Counted from the stretch's first letter, positions 7,967 through 18,311 are shown. The stretch is DNA of 64,000 bases from Agromyces mangrovi (GCF_030296695.1 NZ_AP027737.1:1488001-1552000); one strand, 5' to 3'. A program made the numbers and translations. The notes: generated by a model not told the origin, from the letters alone.

Positions 7967-9088
7967 TCAGGGGCGGGTGGAGGCCGTCACGGTGAACTTC
8001 GGGGTACGGCCGAGCTGGCGGGTCGGTCCGACCAGGCGTTCGAGCGCGGGGCGGTAGCGCAGGTGCGAGTTCCAGACGGTGACGAGCGTGCCGCCTGGCG
8101 CGAGCGCGCGCCCCGCGTCGGCGAAGAGGCGCTCGGCGAGTGCGGTCGTCACCGCGGCTCCCGAATGGAAGGGCGGGTTCAGCGCGACCAGGCGGGCGGT
8201 CGCGTCGGGCACGGTCTCGAGCCCGTCGGCGCGCTCGGCGGTGACGCGGTCGGCGACGCCGTTCGCCTCGGCGGTCGCGCGGGCCGACGCGACGGCCGCG
8301 GCGGACTGGTCGAGGGCGCGCACGCGGGCCCGGGGCATCCGCTCGGCCAGCCAGGCGGCGACGACACCGGTGCCGCAGGCCAGATCGATCACCTCGTCGA
8401 TGTCGGCGGCGTCTGCCACCTCGCCGACGTGCGCGAGCAGGGCGCGGGTGCCGATGTCGACGCCCGATCCGGCGAAGACCCCACCGTGCGCGACGACGGT
8501 CAGGCCGAGCTCGTCGTCTCGGGCGCGGGCCGGCCACGGCGACGGCTCGGTGGGCCGGATCGGGTCGCGCGCGACCAGCACCCGCGACTTCTGCCGCGCG
8601 TGCGTGACGTCGAGCCGGCCGAAGTGGCGGCGCAGCACGTCGTTCATGGCGAGGGTCATGTGCTTGATGCGCCCGCCCGCGACGACCACGACGTCGTCGG
8701 CCGCGTGCGCGGCGACCAGCCCGGCGATCTCGTCGAGCGCGTCGAGCGAGCGGGGCAGGCGCAGCAGCACGAGCCGAGCGGATGCCGCGAGCCCCGCGTC
8801 GAACGGCACGATCCGCACCGCGCCGGCGAGGCCCGTACGGGCGGCGTTGGCCGCTATGGCGCGCTCCCCGAGCAGCGCGTCCTGATGCACGCGCACGTCG
8901 CGCGCCCCGCGGTCGGCCGCGCCCAGCGCGAGCGCCCCATGCGTGTCGCCGATGACGACGACCTCGCCGTCACCCGCCTCCGCGAGCCACGCGCCGGCCT
9001 CGTCCAGGATCAGCCGGTCGGCCGCATCCCACGCCCGCAGCCCGTCGCCCTCGGTGTCGGGCGCGCGCCGGAGCGCATCGAAGTCCAC
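7967..9088 (-). CDS. RsmC/RlmG-like class I methyltransferase (MTS domain)
   Basis: A 373-residue protein with two methyltransferase-like halves. The N-terminal half (about 1-185) has a degenerate Rossmann fold (VVVIGDTHGALAL). The C-terminal half carries the active MTS domain: VIDLACGTGVVAAWLAERMP for SAM binding and the catalytic NPPF motif in LVALNPPFHSGAAV, which marks N-methyltransferases acting on bases. This duplicated layout is that of the rRNA guanine-N2 methyltransferases RsmC and RlmG. Target base not assignable from sequence. Transcribed leftward; the repeat array lies directly upstream. Confidence 0.87.
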   Translation of the reverse strand: MDFDALRRAPDTEGDGLRAWDAADRLILDEAGAWLAEAGDGEVVVIGDTHGALALGAADRGARDVRVHQDALLGERAIAANAARTGLAGAVRIVPFDAGLAASARLVLLRLPRSLDALDEIAGLVAAHAADDVVVVAGGRIKHMTLAMNDVLRRHFGRLDVTHARQKSRVLVARDPIRPTEPSPWPARARDDELGLTVVAHGGVFAGSGVDIGTRALLAHVGEVADAADIDEVIDLACGTGVVAAWLAERMPRARVRALDQSAAAVASARATAEANGVADRVTAERADGLETVPDATARLVALNPPFHSGAAVTTALAERLFADAGRALAPGGTLVTVWNSHLRYRPALERLVGPTRQLGRTPKFTVTASTRP

Positions 9089-9130
9089 GCCAGCAGGCTA
9101 CCCGCGTCTCGCCCCGCCCTCCGCCTCCCG

Positions 9131-9436
9131 CAGCGGCACGTGCCGTTCGCACCGGCCCGCCGAACTCACTCGGGCACGCCGAACTCTACGTGCCGAACCG
9201 TTCGGCACGTGCCGAGCGACCCGGCCGGCGGTCAGCGAGCGAGCCAGTCGTACACGGCTGGCCCAGTCGCGCGGCACGTGCAAGGTCACGCGGCACGCCG
9301 AACTCACCCGGGCACGCCGAACTCGACGTGCCGAACCGCTCGGCACGTGCCGAGCGACCCGGCCCGCGGTCGGCGACGCGGCCAGTCGTGCACGGCCGGC
9401 TCGCTCGCCGGGCACGTGCCGGGTCGCCACGCAACC
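9131..9436. repeat. Intergenic array: GGCACGTGCC every 69 bp within a 138-bp tandem repeat
   Basis: The 351-base gap between hspR and the RsmC-like gene is filled by repeats. Two 138-bp units begin at 9161 and 9299, with a partial copy before them. The palindrome GGCACGTGCC starts at 9135, 9204, 9342 and 9411, and a one-base variant at 9273, so the five sites are spaced exactly 69 bp apart. Each 138-bp unit also holds ACGTGCCGAAC-C-GTTCGGCACGT (9188-9210; one mismatch in the copy at 9326-9348). Because 69 is a multiple of three, leftward translation of 9098-9430 shows 23-residue repeats starting RHVP, but its codons end in A/T far more often than the neighbouring genes, so I treat it as non-coding. 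Confidence 0.85.
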
Positions 9437-9439
9437 GCG

Positions 9440-9859
9440 TCAGCGGCGCTGGTCGAGGGGGCGCCAGACCACGACCTGGTTCTGCCGGCGCACGCGCGTG
9501 CCGGTCTTCAGCGAGATGACCTCGCCCTCCGAGCTCGACGCGAACACGCGCGAGCCCGGACGGTTGAGCATCTCGTCGGCGAGCGCCGCCTCGAGCTCGC
9601 GCACGCGTTCCTCGAGGTGCGCGACCCGGTTCTCGAGCTGCAGCACGCGGCGGATGCCCTCGAGGCTCACGCCCTCGCCCGACAGCGCGGCGATCTCGCG
9701 CAGCTGCACGACGTCGCGCATCGAGTAGCGGCGCGACTTTCCGGGCGTGCGCGACGGCGAGACGAGGCCGAGCCGGTCGTACTGCCGCAGCGTCTGCGGG
9801 TGCATGCCCGCGAGCTCGGCCGCGACGGAGATCACGAACATGGGGCTCTTCTCGTCCAT
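9440..9859 (-). CDS. hspR: Heat-shock repressor HspR (MerR family)
   Basis: A 139-residue MerR-family regulator. The winged-helix DNA-binding domain is VISVAAELAGMHPQTLRQYD...LVSPSRTPGKSRRYSMRDVV (about residues 8-52), then a coiled coil (LEGIRRVLQLENRVAHLEER) and a basic C-terminal tail. HspR represses the dnaK operon by binding HAIR inverted repeats, using DnaK as co-repressor. It follows dnaJ as the last gene of the leftward heat-shock set, and three HAIR-like boxes were found upstream of dnaJ and dnaK. ATG 9859 was chosen over the preceding GTG because GGAG lies about 8 bases upstream. Confidence 0.93.
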   Translation of the reverse strand: MDEKSPMFVISVAAELAGMHPQTLRQYDRLGLVSPSRTPGKSRRYSMRDVVQLREIAALSGEGVSLEGIRRVLQLENRVAHLEERVRELEAALADEMLNRPGSRVFASSSEGEVISLKTGTRVRRQNQVVVWRPLDQRR

Positions 9860-9892
9860 CACGTGCTCCTCTCCCGTCCGTGGCTCGGCAGC

Positions 9893-10894
9893 CTACTGCC
9901 TGGCGCGCGCCAGCAGGTCGGCGCGCGGGTTCTCGTCGGGCACCAGCTCGGCGAACTCCTTGAGCGCCGACTCGGCCTCGCCCGACAGGTGCGACGGCAC
10001 CGCGATCTGCACGACCGCGAGCAGGTCGCCCGTGCCCTTCTTCGTCTCGACGCCGCGGCCCTTGACGCGCAGCACGCGTCCGCTCGGCGTACCGGGTGCG
10101 ACGCGCAGCTTCACGGGGTCGCCGCCGAGCGTGGGCACCTCGATGGTCGCGCCGAGCGCGGCCTCGGCGAACGTGACCGGCACGTTCACGCGCAGGTTCA
10201 GCCCGTCGCGCTCGAACACGGGGTGCTTGCGCACCTCGACCGTGAGCACGATGTCGCCGGGCTCGCCGCCGTCGGGCGACGGCCGGCCCTTGCCGCGCAC
10301 CTTGATCTTCTGCCCGTCGGCGACGCCGGCCGGGATGCGCACCGTGATCGGCTTGCCGCCGTCGGCGTGCAGGGTGACCTGGTCGCCGCGCGTGGCGGTC
10401 ATGAAGTCGAGCGTGGTGGTCGCCGTGATGTCGGCGCCGCGGCTCGGCCCGCCGTAGCCGCGGTAGCCGCCCGTGGGCTGCCCGAACCGGCCGCTGCCGA
10501 ACATGCCGCCGAGGATGTCCTCGAATCCGCCGCCGCCCGGCGCGCCCTGGGTGTACGTGTACTGCTGGCCGCGCCCGCCGCCGCCGAACATGCCGCCGAA
10601 GACGTCCTCGAATCCGCCGGCGTTGCCGCTGGCGCCAGGCGCCGTGAAGCGCGCACCGCCGCCCATGGCGCGGATCGCGTCGTACTCCTTGCGCTGCTCC
10701 GGGTCGGAGAGCACCGAGTTCGCCTCGCTGATCTCCTTGAACTTGGCCTCGGCCGTCGCATCACCCGGGTTGGAGTCGGGGTGGTACTTCCGCGCGAGCT
10801 TGCGGTACGCCTTCTTCAGGTCGGCGTCGGTGACGTTCTTCGAGACGCCCAGCACCTTGTAGAAGTCCTTGTCGAACCAGTCCTGGCTTGCCAA
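9893..10894 (-). CDS. dnaJ: DnaJ/CbpA-type co-chaperone without zinc fingers
   Basis: About 333 residues. The N-terminal J domain contains the essential HPD (residues 38-40) in [12 protein letters not shown], followed by a Gly/Phe-rich region ([13 protein letters not shown] and [10 protein letters not shown], a near-duplicated motif) and two C-terminal substrate-binding beta domains. The CxxCxGxG zinc repeats of class I DnaJ are absent, so this is a class II (CbpA-like) J protein. It stimulates DnaK ATPase and delivers clients. TTG 10894 was chosen because GGGAGG precedes it by 5 bases and the following [16 protein letters not shown] is the usual beginning. It has its own HAIR box upstream, inside the end of the copC-like gene. 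Confidence 0.9.
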   Translation of the reverse strand: MASQDWFDKDFYKVLGVSKNVTDADLKKAYRKLARKYHPDSNPGDATAEAKFKEISEANSVLSDPEQRKEYDAIRAMGGGARFTAPGASGNAGGFEDVFGGMFGGGGRGQQYTYTQGAPGGGGFEDILGGMFGSGRFGQPTGGYRGYGGPSRGADITATTTLDFMTATRGDQVTLHADGGKPITVRIPAGVADGQKIKVRGKGRPSPDGGEPGDIVLTVEVRKHPVFERDGLNLRVNVPVTFAEAALGATIEVPTLGGDPVKLRVAPGTPSGRVLRVKGRGVETKKGTGDLLAVVQIAVPSHLSGEAESALKEFAELVPDENPRADLLARARQ

Positions 10895-10942
10895 CGGCGC
10901 CTCCCTTCGATGTGTCCGGAGGCCGTCGGCACTCCGCAAGAA

Positions 10943-10963
10943 CCTGAGTCAACTACGCTCAAG
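10943..10963. promoter_or_regulatory. HAIR operator (HspR box) upstream of dnaJ-hspR
   Basis: CCTGAGT-N7-GCTCAAG matches the HAIR consensus CTTGAGT-N7-ACTCAAG at 6 of 7 positions in each half-site. It lies 48 bases upstream of the dnaJ TTG start and overlaps the last codons of the copC-like gene. It implies a second HspR-controlled promoter for dnaJ-hspR, separate from that of dnaK. Confidence 0.75.
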
Positions 10964-11662
10964 TTTATCATGAGCGGGCGCCGCCTCCGCGCGCCCGCTG
11001 CGCCGCGATCCCGGCGGTGCCGGGGCCGCGTGGCGGCCGGGTCGTCGCGGGGGCCTCGGGGGCCGGCTGCGCGAGACGACCAGGGTCGAGGCGACCCCGA
11101 CGGCGATGAGGGCGGATGCCCCGAGCGCGACGACCCCGATCGTGCCCGCCGCACCCCCAGCGCTTCCGACCGACGCCGAGGCCTCGCACCGCGGCTCCAC
11201 CGAGCCCGCCGCCGCTGCCTCGAACGCCGCCGGCTCGTACGTGAACTCGATGTCGCCGCCGATTACGTGGCCCTCGATCGTCACCGAGCGCCACGTCGCC
11301 GTGTACTCGCCCGCCTCGCCGAGCGCGACCGGCGCGGTGATCTGCGGGCCGACCGTCTCGGCGCACCCGGTCTCGTAGTGCAGCCCGTCGGCGTCGGTCA
11401 CGAGCACCGACGACGGGTCGACGTCGGGCCCGAAGTCGATGAGCTCCTCGTCGAAGTCGAGCACGATCTCGACGACGCGGGTCGCGGTCCCGCCGTCGGC
11501 CGGCGTCGTGCCGATCAGGAAGGCATGCGCCCACGCGGGCGCCGCGGGCACCAGCAGCGGCACCGCGGCGAGCGCGGCCGCTGCGGCGAGGGCGGCGGAC
11601 ATGCGGAAGCGGGAGCCGCGCGTGTCGCGCGGCTCCCGCCATCCGATCTGCGTCCCCGCCAC
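10949..11662 (-). CDS. CopC-domain copper-binding exported protein with C-terminal membrane anchor
   Basis: About 237 residues. A signal peptide with an Arg-containing n-region and an Ala/Leu core ends at PAWA; the mature chain begins HAFLIGTTPADGG, placing a His at position 1 as in CopC Cu(II) sites. The second conserved His is in VTIEGHVIGGDIEFTY. A Gly/Ala linker and one transmembrane helix (TIGVVALGASALIAVGVAS) follow, then a basic tail. It probably binds Cu(II) outside the membrane, anchored by the helix. Its position between grpE and dnaJ inside the heat-shock set is unusual. The start is uncertain: GTG 11662 (used) gives a basic n-region; ATG 11602 is the alternative. Confidence 0.8.
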   Translation of the reverse strand: MAGTQIGWREPRDTRGSRFRMSAALAAAAALAAVPLLVPAAPAWAHAFLIGTTPADGGTATRVVEIVLDFDEELIDFGPDVDPSSVLVTDADGLHYETGCAETVGPQITAPVALGEAGEYTATWRSVTIEGHVIGGDIEFTYEPAAFEAAAAGSVEPRCEASASVGSAGGAAGTIGVVALGASALIAVGVASTLVVSRSRPPRPPRRPGRHAAPAPPGSRRSGRAEAAPAHDKLERS

Positions 11663-11672
11663 GGGCCCCGCG

Positions 11673-12404
11673 CTACTGCGGGGTCTTGACGACCACCTTG
11701 GCCGCACGCAGGAGCGTCGACCCGAGGTAGTACCCGGTCTCGACGACGTCGGCCACCGTGTCGACCTCGACCTCGTCGCTCGGCTGCTGGAAGATCGCCT
11801 CGTGGCGCTGCGGGTCGAACACCTCGCCCGCCTCGCCGAACGGCGCCAGGCCGAGCTTCTCGACCGCGCCGCGCAGCTTCGCGGCGATCGTGGCGAACGG
11901 GGCGTCGCCCTCGAGGTCGCCGTGCTTCTCGGCCCGGTCGAGGTCGTCGAGCACCGGCAGCAGCACGGCGACGGCCTTGCCGACCGCGCGCTCGCGCTCG
12001 ACCTCCCGGTTCGCCTCGGTGCGCTTGCGGTAGTTCGCGTACTCCGCCGTGACGCGCTTCAGGTCGGCGAGGTGCTCGCTGGTCGGCTCGTCGACCTCGG
12101 CCTGCGCGGCGTTGAGGATGTCGTCGACCGTCAGCGGCTCGTCGTCGCCCGCGGCATCCGCCTCGCCCTCGCCCTCGGACTCGCCGGCCGCGCCTTCCGG
12201 TGCGGCATCCGACTCGTCGTCGGCCGGCGGCATCGACGTCTCGACGTCGGGACCCTCGAGCGGCTCGAAGTGGGAGCCGGACTCGTCGACGCCGGCGTCC
12301 GACGCCGACGAGTCCGCGGGCTTCCGAACCTCGCCCGTCTCGGGGTCGATCCGCCGCTTGTCGCGGATGATCGGCTCTTCGCGTTCGTGGTTCTCGTCAG
12401 CCAT
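11673..12404 (-). CDS. grpE: Nucleotide exchange factor GrpE
   Basis: A 243-residue protein. About 90 acidic, low-complexity N-terminal residues are followed by the coiled coil (LADLKRVTAEYANYRKRTEANREV) and the C-terminal beta domain (FDPQRHEAIFQQPSDE...VETGYYLGSTLLRAAKVVV) that contacts DnaK. GrpE drives ADP release from DnaK. It starts 3 bases after the dnaK stop in a leftward operon. The long acidic N-terminus is common in actinobacterial GrpE proteins. Confidence 0.95.
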   Translation of the reverse strand: MADENHEREEPIIRDKRRIDPETGEVRKPADSSASDAGVDESGSHFEPLEGPDVETSMPPADDESDAAPEGAAGESEGEGEADAAGDDEPLTVDDILNAAQAEVDEPTSEHLADLKRVTAEYANYRKRTEANREVERERAVGKAVAVLLPVLDDLDRAEKHGDLEGDAPFATIAAKLRGAVEKLGLAPFGEAGEVFDPQRHEAIFQQPSDEVEVDTVADVVETGYYLGSTLLRAAKVVVKTPQ

Positions 12405-12407
12405 GTC

Positions 12408-14293
<1,886 letters not shown>

Positions 14294-14405
14294 GTGTTGC
14301 ATCTCCTAACGTGTCCGATCCGGTTCGGCACGGATGCCCCGTGACCGCCGCGCTCGGACGTGATCCGGGCGTTGGCCCGGGCCGAAGTCGAGGTGCCGGG
14401 GAAGA

Positions 14406-14426
14406 CTTGAGCCCCGACGAATCAAG
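14406..14426. promoter_or_regulatory. HAIR operator 1 upstream of dnaK
   Basis: CTTGAGC-N7-AATCAAG matches the HAIR consensus CTTGAGT-N7-ACTCAAG at 6 of 7 positions in both half-sites. It lies about 113 bases upstream of the dnaK start, in the 236-base gap between dnaK and the MFS gene, which otherwise holds only promoter-like DNA. Confidence 0.8.
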
Positions 14427-14468
14427 TTTCACACCGGCCGAATCGGGTGTCAAATCTCGAGGCGCAAA

Positions 14469-14489
14469 GTTGAGTCGAACCGGCTCAAC
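14469..14489. promoter_or_regulatory. HAIR operator 2 upstream of dnaK
   Basis: GTTGAGT-N7-GCTCAAC is an inverted repeat (GTTGAG/CTCAAC) with the same geometry as the HAIR box. It matches the consensus slightly less well than operator 1 and its centre is 63 bp away. Two HspR boxes in tandem before dnaK suggest cooperative repression. Confidence 0.7.
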
Positions 14490-14529
14490 TCACGGCGGAA
14501 GCTCAGGAACCGGGCGGCAGCGGTGGCGC

Positions 14530-15987
14530 TCAGGCGCCGGGCCGCGCGCCCGACGCCGGCTCCTCGGCCGGTGCCGCGGCGGGGACCGACTCGGTCGTGC
14601 CCGCGAACTCCGCGGACAGCAGGCGGTACGAGCGGGTCGTGAAGGCGAACAGCGCGATCGCCACGAGGATGAGGCCGGCGAACAGGAACACCAGCGCGAT
14701 GCCGCGGGCGTCCCCCTCGCCGAGCAGCCAGCCCCACGTCGCCTGGCCCGAAGAGCCCTCCATGTACGGGATCACCCAGAACTCGGCGATCGGCGCGATG
14801 AGGAACGCGGTCACCGGCGCGGCCGCCGACTCGAGTGCCATCGCGAACCCGAAGACCCGGCCCTGGCGCCGGAACGTGACGACCTTCTGGATGACCGTCT
14901 GCTCGGCCGCCTCGACCACCGGGACGATCGCCATGTACGCCCAGATGCCGACCGCGTAGAGCCACCACCACTCCCGCAGCGTGAACACGGCACCCAGCAC
15001 GCCCATCGCCACGACCACGTACAGCATGGTGCGGATGGGGTTGCGACCGAGCCCGAACTTCGCGATCACCGCACCGCCGATGATGAACCCGGTCGAGGTC
15101 ACGCCGAGCACGATGCCCCACACCTCGACGGCGAACAACTCGAGCCCGTACGGGTCCATCAGCGCGACGTAGGCGCCGCCGATGAGGTTGTTGAAGGTCG
15201 TGAAGATGATGAGCGCGAACAGCCCGGGCACGCCGCGGATGGTCGCGATGCTGCCGCGGATGTCGACGGCCGGGGGCCGTCCGTCCTCGGCGACGGGCTG
15301 CTCCTCGGGGATCTTCAGAAACAGCAGGTGCACGAGCACGAGCGCTGTGGCGACGATCGCGAGCAGCAGGGTCCAGCCCATGCCGAGCAGGCCGATCGAG
15401 AGCCCCGAGAACACGCTCGTGACCATGAACGCGATGCCCTGCACCGTGCCGACCATGCCGTTGGCGTTGGCGTGCCGCTCGACCGGCACCAGCAGCGTCA
15501 CCGTTGTCGACAGCGCGATGTTGCGCATGTGTTCGATGACCGCGCCGAAGAGGAGGATGCCCGAGAACAGCCAGAACCACGGCCCGCCGAGATCGACCAG
15601 CGCCGCCTCCGGCTGGAACAGGTAGAGCACGCCCGAGACGGCGAACGCGACGAGCGTCACGATGCTCGAGAACACCATGACCGCGTGCTTGCGGTGCCGA
15701 TCGACGATGGTGCCGAAGATCATCGAGAACACCGCGACGAGCAGCATGTACGCGCCGCCGATGATGCCGGTCGCGAGCACCGAGCGGGTCTCGAGGTACA
15801 CCCAGAACGTCAGCGCGAACCAGAGGAAGCTCGTGGTGACGTTCGCGACCAGCGTGTTCGACAGCACGTGCACGAACACGCGCATGCCCCCGGGCGGCGG
15901 TTCCGGATGCTCCGCAGCAGCGCCGCGCGCGTTCGTCTCGGTGTCCGTCGGCTCGGTCGCATCCGACCCGTCTCGTTCCCCCTGCAC
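14530..15987 (-). CDS. MFS transporter
   Basis: A 485-residue, twelve-helix major facilitator. After a polar N-terminal tail of about 35 residues come helix 1 (VLSNTLVANVTTSFLWFALT) and the loop 2-3 signature GTIVDRHRKHAVMV. A large cytoplasmic loop with PEEQPVAEDGRPPAVD separates the two six-helix bundles. The type resembles MFS_3 exporters (enterobactin-exporter/macrolide-efflux relatives); substrate unknown. Transcribed toward dnaK, ending about 40 bases beyond the HAIR boxes. GTG 15987 is used; the in-frame ATG at 15885 (MRVFVHVLSN) is the alternative. Confidence 0.85.
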   Translation of the reverse strand: MQGERDGSDATEPTDTETNARGAAAEHPEPPPGGMRVFVHVLSNTLVANVTTSFLWFALTFWVYLETRSVLATGIIGGAYMLLVAVFSMIFGTIVDRHRKHAVMVFSSIVTLVAFAVSGVLYLFQPEAALVDLGGPWFWLFSGILLFGAVIEHMRNIALSTTVTLLVPVERHANANGMVGTVQGIAFMVTSVFSGLSIGLLGMGWTLLLAIVATALVLVHLLFLKIPEEQPVAEDGRPPAVDIRGSIATIRGVPGLFALIIFTTFNNLIGGAYVALMDPYGLELFAVEVWGIVLGVTSTGFIIGGAVIAKFGLGRNPIRTMLYVVVAMGVLGAVFTLREWWWLYAVGIWAYMAIVPVVEAAEQTVIQKVVTFRRQGRVFGFAMALESAAAPVTAFLIAPIAEFWVIPYMEGSSGQATWGWLLGEGDARGIALVFLFAGLILVAIALFAFTTRSYRLLSAEFAGTTESVPAAAPAEEPASGARPGA

Positions 15988-16099
15988 CCGGGCATGCTAA
16001 CCCCCGCTGCCGACGTCGCTCCCAGCCCTTCCGTCGCGGCAGCCCCGGCCCTAGAGTGCGATCACGCGGGCGTCCGCGGCGGGCGAGGGGAGCAGCACC

Positions 16100-17623
16100 A
16101 TGAGGTCGAGCAGGAGACTGGTGGGCGGCATCGCCGCCGTGTCGCTGGCACTGGTGGGAGTGGGGGCCGCAGGTGCGGTCGCCGCGCCCGGGAAGCCGGG
16201 CGAGCCGGGCACGCCGGGTCCGAGGTACACGGCGGGCGCTGCGGGCGTCGGCGACGCGTACTTCCCCTACGCGGGCAACGGCGGATACGACGTGCTCCAC
16301 TACGACCTCGACATCACGTACACCCCGCCGGCACCGAGCCCGGCGCCGCTCGAGGGCGAGTTCCACGGCGTCGCCACGATCGACCTGGTCCCGACGCAGG
16401 ACCTCGATCGGTTCAACCTCGACCTGCGCGGCATGGACGTGCTCGCGCTGAGCGTGAACGGCAAGGCCGCGGCATCCGTCGCCCCACCCCTCGTCGGCGA
16501 CGAGGTCGACGGCGCCGCCTACTGGCAGGTGCAGGACGACGCCGCGCGCGTCTGGGAGCTCACCGTGCAGCCGCGGCCGAAGCTCAAGGCGGGCGCGCAG
16601 GTGCAGGTCGTGGTCGAGTACGGCGGCACGACGACCCGCCCGCTCGACATCGAGGGCGCGCTCTACGGCTGGGTGACCCAGCGCGACGGCGCGATGGTCG
16701 TGAGCGAGCCCGAGGGCTCGATGACCTGGTACCCGGTGAGCGACCACCAGACCGACAAGGCCAGCTACTCGTTCGAGATCACGGTGCCCGAGGGCAAGGT
16801 CGCGGTCGCGAACGGCCTCCAGCCGAAGCCCGAGGAGACCGCCGACGGCTGGACCACCTGGTACTGGGACGCCCCCGACCAGCAGGCCAGCTACCTCACC
16901 ACCGCCTCGGTCGGCGACTACGACCTCCGCGACGTGTACGAGTCGACGAGCGGCGTCCCGATCATCGATGCGGTCGACACGAAGCTGAGCGACTCGCGAC
17001 TCGCGACCACGAACGCGAGCCTCGACCGGCAGGCGGACATGATCGACTTCTTCGAGTCGAAGTTCGGCCCCTACCCGTTCGTGGCCTACGGCGCGATCGT
17101 CGACAACGACTCGGTGGGCTACGCGCTCGAGACGCAGACCCGCCCGGTCTACTCGTCCCAGGCGAGCGAGGGCACCGTCGCGCACGAGGCCGCGCACCAG
17201 TGGTTCGGCAACGCGGTGAGCCCCGAGCGCTGGCAGGACATCTGGCTCAACGAGGGCTGGGCGACGTACGCCACCTGGATGTGGAACGAGGAGCGCGGCC
17301 TCCGCACTGCGCAGGAGTCGTTCGACACCTGGTACACGCCGACGCGCACGCAGGCGTACTGGAACGTCCAGATCGGCGACCCGGGCCCGATGGGGCTCTT
17401 CCTGACCCAGGTGTACAACCGAGGTGCGGGGACGCTGCACGCGCTCCGACTCGAGGTCGGCGACGACGCGTTCTTCGCCGCCGCGCAGCTGTGGCTGGAG
17501 CGCTACGACGACTCCGCCGGCACGTCGGAGGACTTCCAGGACGTCTACGAGGAGGTGTCGGGAGCCGACCTGGACGCGTTCTTCCAGGTCTGGCTGTACG
17601 ACCAGCAGAAGCCGACCCTCTGA
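16100..17623 (+). CDS. Secreted M1-family zinc metallopeptidase
   Basis: A 507-residue exported protein. Residues 1-29 form a signal peptide (basic MRSSRR, hydrophobic core, cleavage near AVA-AP). The catalytic zinc site is HEAAH (362-366) with the distal ligand Glu385 in WLNEGWATY. The exopeptidase motif is replaced by YALETQTRPVYSS, so substrate mode is uncertain. It is shorter than typical 850-residue aminopeptidase N proteins and lacks the long C-terminal helical domain, like other secreted actinobacterial M1 members. GAGGGGAG precedes the ATG, and TAGAGT (16052-16057) is a possible -10 box. It converges on the PNPOx-fold gene. Confidence 0.9.
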   Translation: MRSSRRLVGGIAAVSLALVGVGAAGAVAAPGKPGEPGTPGPRYTAGAAGVGDAYFPYAGNGGYDVLHYDLDITYTPPAPSPAPLEGEFHGVATIDLVPTQDLDRFNLDLRGMDVLALSVNGKAAASVAPPLVGDEVDGAAYWQVQDDAARVWELTVQPRPKLKAGAQVQVVVEYGGTTTRPLDIEGALYGWVTQRDGAMVVSEPEGSMTWYPVSDHQTDKASYSFEITVPEGKVAVANGLQPKPEETADGWTTWYWDAPDQQASYLTTASVGDYDLRDVYESTSGVPIIDAVDTKLSDSRLATTNASLDRQADMIDFFESKFGPYPFVAYGAIVDNDSVGYALETQTRPVYSSQASEGTVAHEAAHQWFGNAVSPERWQDIWLNEGWATYATWMWNEERGLRTAQESFDTWYTPTRTQAYWNVQIGDPGPMGLFLTQVYNRGAGTLHALRLEVGDDAFFAAAQLWLERYDDSAGTSEDFQDVYEEVSGADLDAFFQVWLYDQQKPTL

Positions 17624-17634
17624 CCCCACGACCC

Positions 17635-17663
17635 CCCGCAGCGCCGAGTACGGCGGGTGCGGG
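17635..17663. terminator. Bidirectional hairpin between convergent genes
   Basis: CCCGCA-G-CGCCG-AGTA-CGGCG-GG-TGCGGG forms an 11-bp stem with small bulges in the 43-base gap between two convergent genes. It can serve both directions as a G/C-rich terminator without a T-run. Confidence 0.6.
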
Positions 17664-17666
17664 CGC

Positions 17667-18311
17667 TCAGCGACCGGCGAGCGCCCGCACCGACTCCGGC
17701 ACCGGCGTGCCCGGCGGGGTCCCCTCGGCGGCGATCGGCTCGCCCCACGTCGCCGCGAGCGGCACGACGCCGGTCCACGGCACCGGCCCCGTCGCATCCG
17801 CCGGCTCGTCGCCCGGCCCGCCCGCGCGCACCTTCATGACCACGTCGTCGAGCGGCAGCCGCAGCACGCGGGTCGCGGCGCGCTCCTTGCGCGTGTTGCC
17901 GCGCACCTCGGTCGTGCGCCCGGGCAGCAGGCGCTCCGACAGCGCGAGCAGCGCTCGCTCGTCGTCGTCGACCGGCTCGAGGCATCCGTAGACCACCGCG
18001 CTGCGGTAGTTCATCGAGTGGTCGAACAGCGTGCGGGCGACGACCATGCCGTCGAGGGCGGTCACGGCGAAGGCGACGGTCGCGCCGGACGCGGCGGCGC
18101 GCAGCGCGAACCCTCCGCCGGTCGACCCGTGCACGAGCACGTGCTCGCCGTCGCGGGCGTACGCCATGGGCACGACCACCGGCTCCCCGTCTACCACGGC
18201 CGCGAGATGGCCCACGAGCTGCTCGTCGAGCAGGCGGTGCAGGGCGGTGCGGTCGACGACCTGGCGATCGCCGAGTCGACGGATGCGGCGGGGCGGAGCG
18301 GATGCGGGCAT
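17667..18311 (-). CDS. Pyridoxamine 5'-phosphate oxidase-fold flavin-binding protein
   Basis: A 214-residue split-barrel protein of the PNPOx-related group: LHRLLDEQLVGHLAAVVDGEPVVVPMAYAR near the N-terminus, VLVHGSTGGGFALRAAASG, and the conserved NYRSAVVYGCLEPVDDDE about mid-chain. The family binds FMN or heme; the substrate of this member is unknown. It is divergent from a PdxR/MocR-type regulator with only 76 bases between them, a common pairing in which the regulator controls the neighbour and points to a B6-related role. ATG 18311 begins MPASAPPRR. Confidence 0.85.
   Translation of the reverse strand: MPASAPPRRIRRLGDRQVVDRTALHRLLDEQLVGHLAAVVDGEPVVVPMAYARDGEHVLVHGSTGGGFALRAAASGATVAFAVTALDGMVVARTLFDHSMNYRSAVVYGCLEPVDDDERALLALSERLLPGRTTEVRGNTRKERAATRVLRLPLDDVVMKVRAGGPGDEPADATGPVPWTGVVPLAATWGEPIAAEGTPPGTPVPESVRALAGR

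Noticed and set aside
9098..9430. A 110-codon leftward ORF of 23-residue repeats fitting between hspR and the RsmC-like gene
   Set aside because: Not annotated as a gene because its codons often end in A or T, unlike all neighbours, and the DNA repeat itself explains the open frame. Kept as a repeat and a finding.
8063..11689. A rightward open frame of about 1200 codons opposite the methyltransferase, hspR and dnaJ genes
   Set aside because: It lies antisense to four recognisable genes and has low-complexity Arg/Ala/Gly/His composition typical of shadow frames in high-GC DNA.
17635..17663. A six-C run next to a terminator as another frameshift site
   Set aside because: It is after the stop codon of the M1 peptidase gene and outside coding sequence; both flanking genes are intact.
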